From assembly GCF_001500065.1 (NCBI RefSeq), contig NZ_LQIN01000049.1:62001-126000 (forward strand): DNA of 64,000 nt, in the 5' to 3' direction. The DNA is from Mycobacterium sp. IS-3022. GTDB taxonomy: Bacteria > Actinomycetota > Actinomycetes > Mycobacteriales > Mycobacteriaceae. Shown here piece after piece: positions 60,923 through 64,000 of this stretch. Each line of letters begins with the position of its first letter. Position 1 is the stretch's first letter. The notes beneath the pieces were generated by a model. The model worked only from the letters and a program-made list of their open reading frames with translations, had not been told where the DNA came from and ran no database searches. A program made the position numbers and the translations under genes.

Positions 60923-62101
60923 GTGTCGACACCGTTGCCCCCGCTGGTCGAACCGGCGGCCGAACTCACCCGCGAGGAAGTCGCGCGCTACAGCCGCCAC
61001 CTCATCATTCCCGACCTCGGCCTGGACGGGCAGAAGCGGCTGAAGAACGCCCGGGTGCTCGTCATCGGCGCCGGCGGGCTGGGTTCGCCGACGCTGCTGT
61101 ACCTCGCCGCGGCCGGTGTCGGCACGATCGGGATCGTCGAGTTCGACGTGGTCGACGAGTCGAATCTGCAGCGCCAGATCATCCACGGCCAGTCCGACAT
61201 CGGCCGGTCCAAGGCCGAGAGCGCCCGCGACTCGATCCTCGACATCAACCCGCTGGTGGACGTCCGGCTGCACCAGTTCCGCCTCGAGCCCGACAACGCC
61301 GTCGAGCTGTTCGAGCAGTACGACCTGATCCTGGACGGCACCGACAACTTCGCCACCCGCTATCTGGTCAACGATGCCGCGGTGCTGGCGCACAAGCCCT
61401 ATGTGTGGGGCTCGATCTACCGGTTCGAGGGGCAGATCTCGGTCTTCTGGGAGGACGCCCCCGACGGTTTGGGCCTGAACTACCGCGACCTCTACCCGGA
61501 GCCGCCCCCACCCGGGATGGTGCCGTCCTGCGCAGAGGGCGGGGTGCTGGGCATCCTGTGTGCCTCGGTCGCTTCGGTGATGGGCACCGAGGCGATCAAG
61601 CTGATCACCGGCATCGGGGAGACGCTGCTGGGTCGCCTGATGGTCTACGACGCCCTGGACATGACGTACCGCACCATCAAGATCCGCAAGGACCCCTCCA
61701 CCCCGAAGATCACCGAGCTGATCGACTACGAGGAGTTCTGCGGCGTCGTCTCCGATGCCGCCGCCGAAGCCGCTGCCGACTCCACGATCACCCCGCGTGA
61801 ACTCAAGGAGCTGCTGGATTCCGGCAAACCGCTGGCACTGATCGACGTGCGCGAGCAGGTCGAGTGGGACATCAACCGCATCGAGGGTGCCGAGCTGATC
61901 CCGAAGGGCTCCTTCGAGTCGGGCGAGGCGCTGGCTCGGCTGCCGGTCGACCGGACGCCGGTGTTCTACTGCAAGACCGGTGTGCGCTCCGCCGAAGTGT
62001 TGGCGATCGCGAAGAAGGCGGGATTCTCCGACGCGATGCATGTTCAGGGCGGAATCGTGGCCTGGGGCAACCAACTCGAACCCGACATGGTCATGTACTA
62101 A
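60923..62101 (+). CDS. moeZ: Adenylyltransferase/sulfurtransferase MoeZ (MoeB1)
   Basis: 392 residues: ThiF/E1-like domain (ARYSRHLIIPDLGLDGQKRL, IGAGGLGSP, DGTDNFATRYLVND) and a C-terminal rhodanese domain with active Cys in FYCKTGVRSAEV. Activates sulfur carrier proteins (for molybdopterin, cysteine and thiocarboxylate pathways) and loads sulfur on them. GTG start with AAGGAGAT upstream at 60909-60916. Same as Rv3206c. Confidence 0.95.
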   Translation: MSTPLPPLVEPAAELTREEVARYSRHLIIPDLGLDGQKRLKNARVLVIGAGGLGSPTLLYLAAAGVGTIGIVEFDVVDESNLQRQIIHGQSDIGRSKAESARDSILDINPLVDVRLHQFRLEPDNAVELFEQYDLILDGTDNFATRYLVNDAAVLAHKPYVWGSIYRFEGQISVFWEDAPDGLGLNYRDLYPEPPPPGMVPSCAEGGVLGILCASVASVMGTEAIKLITGIGETLLGRLMVYDALDMTYRTIKIRKDPSTPKITELIDYEEFCGVVSDAAAEAAADSTITPRELKELLDSGKPLALIDVREQVEWDINRIEGAELIPKGSFESGEALARLPVDRTPVFYCKTGVRSAEVLAIAKKAGFSDAMHVQGGIVAWGNQLEPDMVMY

Positions 62102-62134
62102 CGGCTGGTTAGCCGGAATCCGGCTTACGCTGAG

Positions 62135-62992
62135 GTGGTGACTGTCGAACGGCCACCGGATCATGTGCTGGCCGCGTTCGGCCTGACCGGCGTTGCGCCG
62201 GTTCCCCTCGGATCGAGCTGGGAAGGCGGCTGGCGCTGCGGCGAAGTCGTGCTGTCGATGGTCGCCGACCATGCCCGCGCCGCGTGGTCGGCCAAGGTGC
62301 GGGAGACGTTGTTCGTCGACGGAGTGCGGTTGGCCCGTCCCGTGCGTTCTACCGACGGACGGTATGTGGTCGCCGGCTGGCGCGCGGACACGTTCGTCGC
62401 GGGCACCCCGGAGCCGCGCCACGACGAGGTGGTCTCGGCGGCGGTGCGGCTGCACGAGGCGACGGCCAAACTGGAACGTCCGAGGTTTCTGACACAGCCG
62501 CCGGTCGCGCCGTGGGCCGACGTCGACGTGTTCATCGCCGCCGACCGCGCCGCGTGGGAGGAGCGCCCGCTGCACTCGCTGCCGCCGGGCGCACGCGTGG
62601 CGCCCGGTTCGGCTGACGGGCAGCGCTCGGTCGAACTGCTCAACCAGCTCGCCGGGCTGCGCAGGCCGACGAAGAGCCCCAGCCAACTGGTGCACGGAGA
62701 TCTGTACGGCACAGTGCTTTTCGCGGGCACCGCCGCACCGGGAATCACCGACATCATCCCGTACTGGCGGCCGGCATCGTGGGCGGCGGGCGTCGTCGTG
62801 GTCGACGCGCTGTCCTGGGGAGAAGCCGACGACGGGCTCATCGAACGTTGGAGCCCGCTACCCGAATGGCCGCAGATGTTGTTGCGCGCGTTGATGTTCC
62901 GCATCGCAGTGCATGCGCTTCACCCGAGGTCGACGGCTGCCGCGTTTCCCGGACTGGCCCGCACGGCGGCGCTGGTGCGACTGGTGCTCTAA
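62135..62992 (+). CDS. TIGR02569-family (aminoglycoside phosphotransferase-like) protein
   Basis: 285 residues. Kinase-like fold remnants: SQLVHGDLYGTVLFAG resembles the HGDLxxxN catalytic loop, with Tyr-Gly-Thr where the Asn should be; ITDIIPYWRPASWAAGVVVVDAL follows in the metal loop position. Actinobacterial family of unknown function (Rv3205c). 33 bases after moeZ, same operon likely. GTG 62135 or 62138. Confidence 0.8.
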   Translation: MVTVERPPDHVLAAFGLTGVAPVPLGSSWEGGWRCGEVVLSMVADHARAAWSAKVRETLFVDGVRLARPVRSTDGRYVVAGWRADTFVAGTPEPRHDEVVSAAVRLHEATAKLERPRFLTQPPVAPWADVDVFIAADRAAWEERPLHSLPPGARVAPGSADGQRSVELLNQLAGLRRPTKSPSQLVHGDLYGTVLFAGTAAPGITDIIPYWRPASWAAGVVVVDALSWGEADDGLIERWSPLPEWPQMLLRALMFRIAVHALHPRSTAAAFPGLARTAALVRLVL

Positions 62993-63062
62993 AGTGTGTC
63001 GAACGTGGGTTATCGGCACGCTTACGGGCCGCGGACCGCGGGGCGAGCCCAAATTCGGGGCT

Positions 63063-63359
63063 TCAGAACGTGTGCCGGACCTCGCCGAGCCTTATCCGGC
63101 CGTCGTGCGCGAGCACACCTTCGGCCCGCAGCCGCTCCAGCTGACGCGTCGCCAGGTGCGGGGCGGGCTTTCCCGACGCGGTGATCACCCGATGCCACGG
63201 CAGGTCCGATGAGTCGGTGCGCATGATCCAGCCGACGATCCGCGGGCTGGAAAGCCCTGCGGCCTCGGCGATATCGCCGTACGTCGACACGCGACCGACA
63301 GGGATGGACGCCACGAGGGCGCGCACTGCTTCGACCTGTTCGTCGGTGACCGCGGCCAT
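63063..63359 (-). CDS. Alkyltransferase-like (ATL) DNA repair protein
   Basis: 98 residues from ATG 63359. Homologous to the DNA-binding half of O6-alkylguanine transferase (VGRVSTYGDIAEAAGLSSPRIVG, LPWHRVITASGKPA), but the reactive Cys of PCHRV is Trp (PWHRV). ATL proteins bind O6-alkylguanine and recruit nucleotide excision repair instead of repairing directly. Matches Rv3204. It follows lipV by two bases and belongs to its transcript. Confidence 0.92.
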   Translation of the reverse strand: MAAVTDEQVEAVRALVASIPVGRVSTYGDIAEAAGLSSPRIVGWIMRTDSSDLPWHRVITASGKPAPHLATRQLERLRAEGVLAHDGRIRLGEVRHTF

Positions 63360-63361
63360 CG

Positions 63362-64000
63362 CTAGGTCAGTCGTTCCCGGATCAAGGCCGCCGTGTCGGC
63401 AGGCCGCGCTTGAGCCACCATGTGGTCGCAATCCCAGTGCAGCAGCGTGAGATCCGCGCCGAGGCGATCAGCGAGCGACGCAATCAGCTCATCGGTCGCG
63501 TACGGTGGATCGGTGCGGGCAGCGCGGACCAAGGTGGTCGGTATTCCCTTGGCGGGCAATGCGGTCGGTCTGGCCAGCTCGCTCCAGTAGGACATCATCG
63601 CGGGAATGCTGATCCGCCAACCGACCCGGCCGGTCGGCAGGTCGACCAGGTGCTCGTCGAGTTCGCGTTCCAGCTCGTCCGCGTCCACCTCGCCCCAGGA
63701 CCCGTTCACCTTCTCCGCGCGCGCCTCTGCGCGGTCGGGATAGTCGGGCGAGGCGAACATGTCGTCGGCGATGTCGCGCATCCACCCACCGTCCAACCCC
63801 ACTGCGGGGTCGAGCAATACGAGCGCCGACACCAAATCTGGTCGCGCAGCCGCGAGATTCAATGCGATCGCACCGCCGAACGAATGCCCGACGACCACGA
63901 CGGGCCCGTCGAGCAGGTCGGCCAGCGCCGCGACATTGGCGTCGATCGTCCACGGCGCCGCCCATGACGAACGACCGTGGCCGAGTAGGTCCGGCGCGGC
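63362..64000 (-). CDS. lipV: Alpha/beta-hydrolase LipV-like, 5' end outside the window
   Basis: 212 C-terminal codons are visible; the N-terminus runs off the right edge. Nucleophile elbow GHSFGG, Pro-His-rich DLLGHGRSSWAAP loop, an Asp in RAARTDPPYATDEL and catalytic His in WDCDHMVAQARP. Such hydrolases cleave esters or lipids. In M. tuberculosis lipV (Rv3203, about 224 residues) is at the same position next to the ATL gene, so little seems missing. Confidence 0.9.
   Translation of the reverse strand, partial: AAPDLLGHGRSSWAAPWTIDANVAALADLLDGPVVVVGHSFGGAIALNLAAARPDLVSALVLLDPAVGLDGGWMRDIADDMFASPDYPDRAEARAEKVNGSWGEVDADELERELDEHLVDLPTGRVGWRISIPAMMSYWSELARPTALPAKGIPTTLVRAARTDPPYATDELIASLADRLGADLTLLHWDCDHMVAQARPADTAALIRERLT

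Overview
This window is a high-GC actinobacterial chromosome segment that matches a non-tuberculous, probably fast-growing Mycobacterium (Mycolicibacterium). The assignment rests on gene order and on recognisable mycobacterial products. The order alkB-rubA-rubB-alkX-sahH, tmk-mtrA-mtrB-lpqB, comF-like-hpf-secA1, ferredoxin reductase-desA3, rsgA/aroA, sigH-rshA, pdtaS, whiB1, DAG kinase-like, GNAT-entC-gpm2, parA-like, rhlE, DUF3107, TetR, DUF3152, moeZ, ATL-lipV follows the M. tuberculosis Rv3253c to Rv3203 block, interrupted by insertions. No rRNA, tRNA, CRISPR array or insertion sequence was found, and no gap without a gene exceeds 300 bases.

Region by region. 1-5.2 kb: end of an amino-acid permease, then an alkane hydroxylase operon with two rubredoxins and a TetR regulator, then S-adenosylhomocysteine hydrolase. 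5.2-14.1 kb: an accessory block not present at this position in M. tuberculosis. Its core is a minus-strand esxF-esxE-cpnT-ift operon: WXG100 pair, channel/toxin protein with a C-terminal TNT-type NAD+ glycohydrolase domain, and immunity factor. Here cpnT is split by a frameshift. A lipoprotein-like secreted-domain gene, a secreted lipase, a DUF1028 Ntn-type protein, a stress protein and a DUF899 protein surround it. 14.2-19.2 kb: tmk and the MtrA-MtrB-LpqB envelope and cell-division signalling operon. 19.2-25.7 kb: an accessory MmpL transporter with a small partner, a divergent NarL-type two-component system, and a DUF2252 protein with a SigF-like promoter.

25.7-30.9 kb: comF-like gene, long-form hibernation factor, SecA1 and an Rv3235-family protein. 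31-37.3 kb: wax-ester/TAG synthase-like protein, BCCT transporter, DUF6912 protein, and the DesA3 fatty-acid desaturase with its ferredoxin reductase; the last two share an operator-like promoter motif. 37.4-45.6 kb: rsgA, aroA, SRAP, a TetR/enoyl-CoA hydratase pair, a three-gene DUF2236 oxygenase operon flanked by two related tiny membrane proteins, DUF2071, SDR and YbaK proteins. 45.7-49.3 kb: SigH and its zinc anti-sigma factor, a 30-residue ribosomal protein, biotin-attachment protein, PdtaS kinase and WhiB1. 49.4-64 kb: mostly housekeeping and conserved mycobacterial genes, ending inside lipV.

Themes that link the genes: lipid and alkane metabolism (alkB, desA3, WS/DGAT, lipases, MmpL), envelope and redox stress control (MtrAB, SigH/RshA, PdtaS, WhiB1, SigF-like promoter) and type VII secretion of an NAD+-degrading toxin. 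The most unusual observations are the frameshifted CpnT toxin whose TNT domain also appears to lack a catalytic histidine, the array of mini-hairpins between mtrA and mtrB, the shared desA3 operator, and the paralogue-flanked DUF2236 operon.
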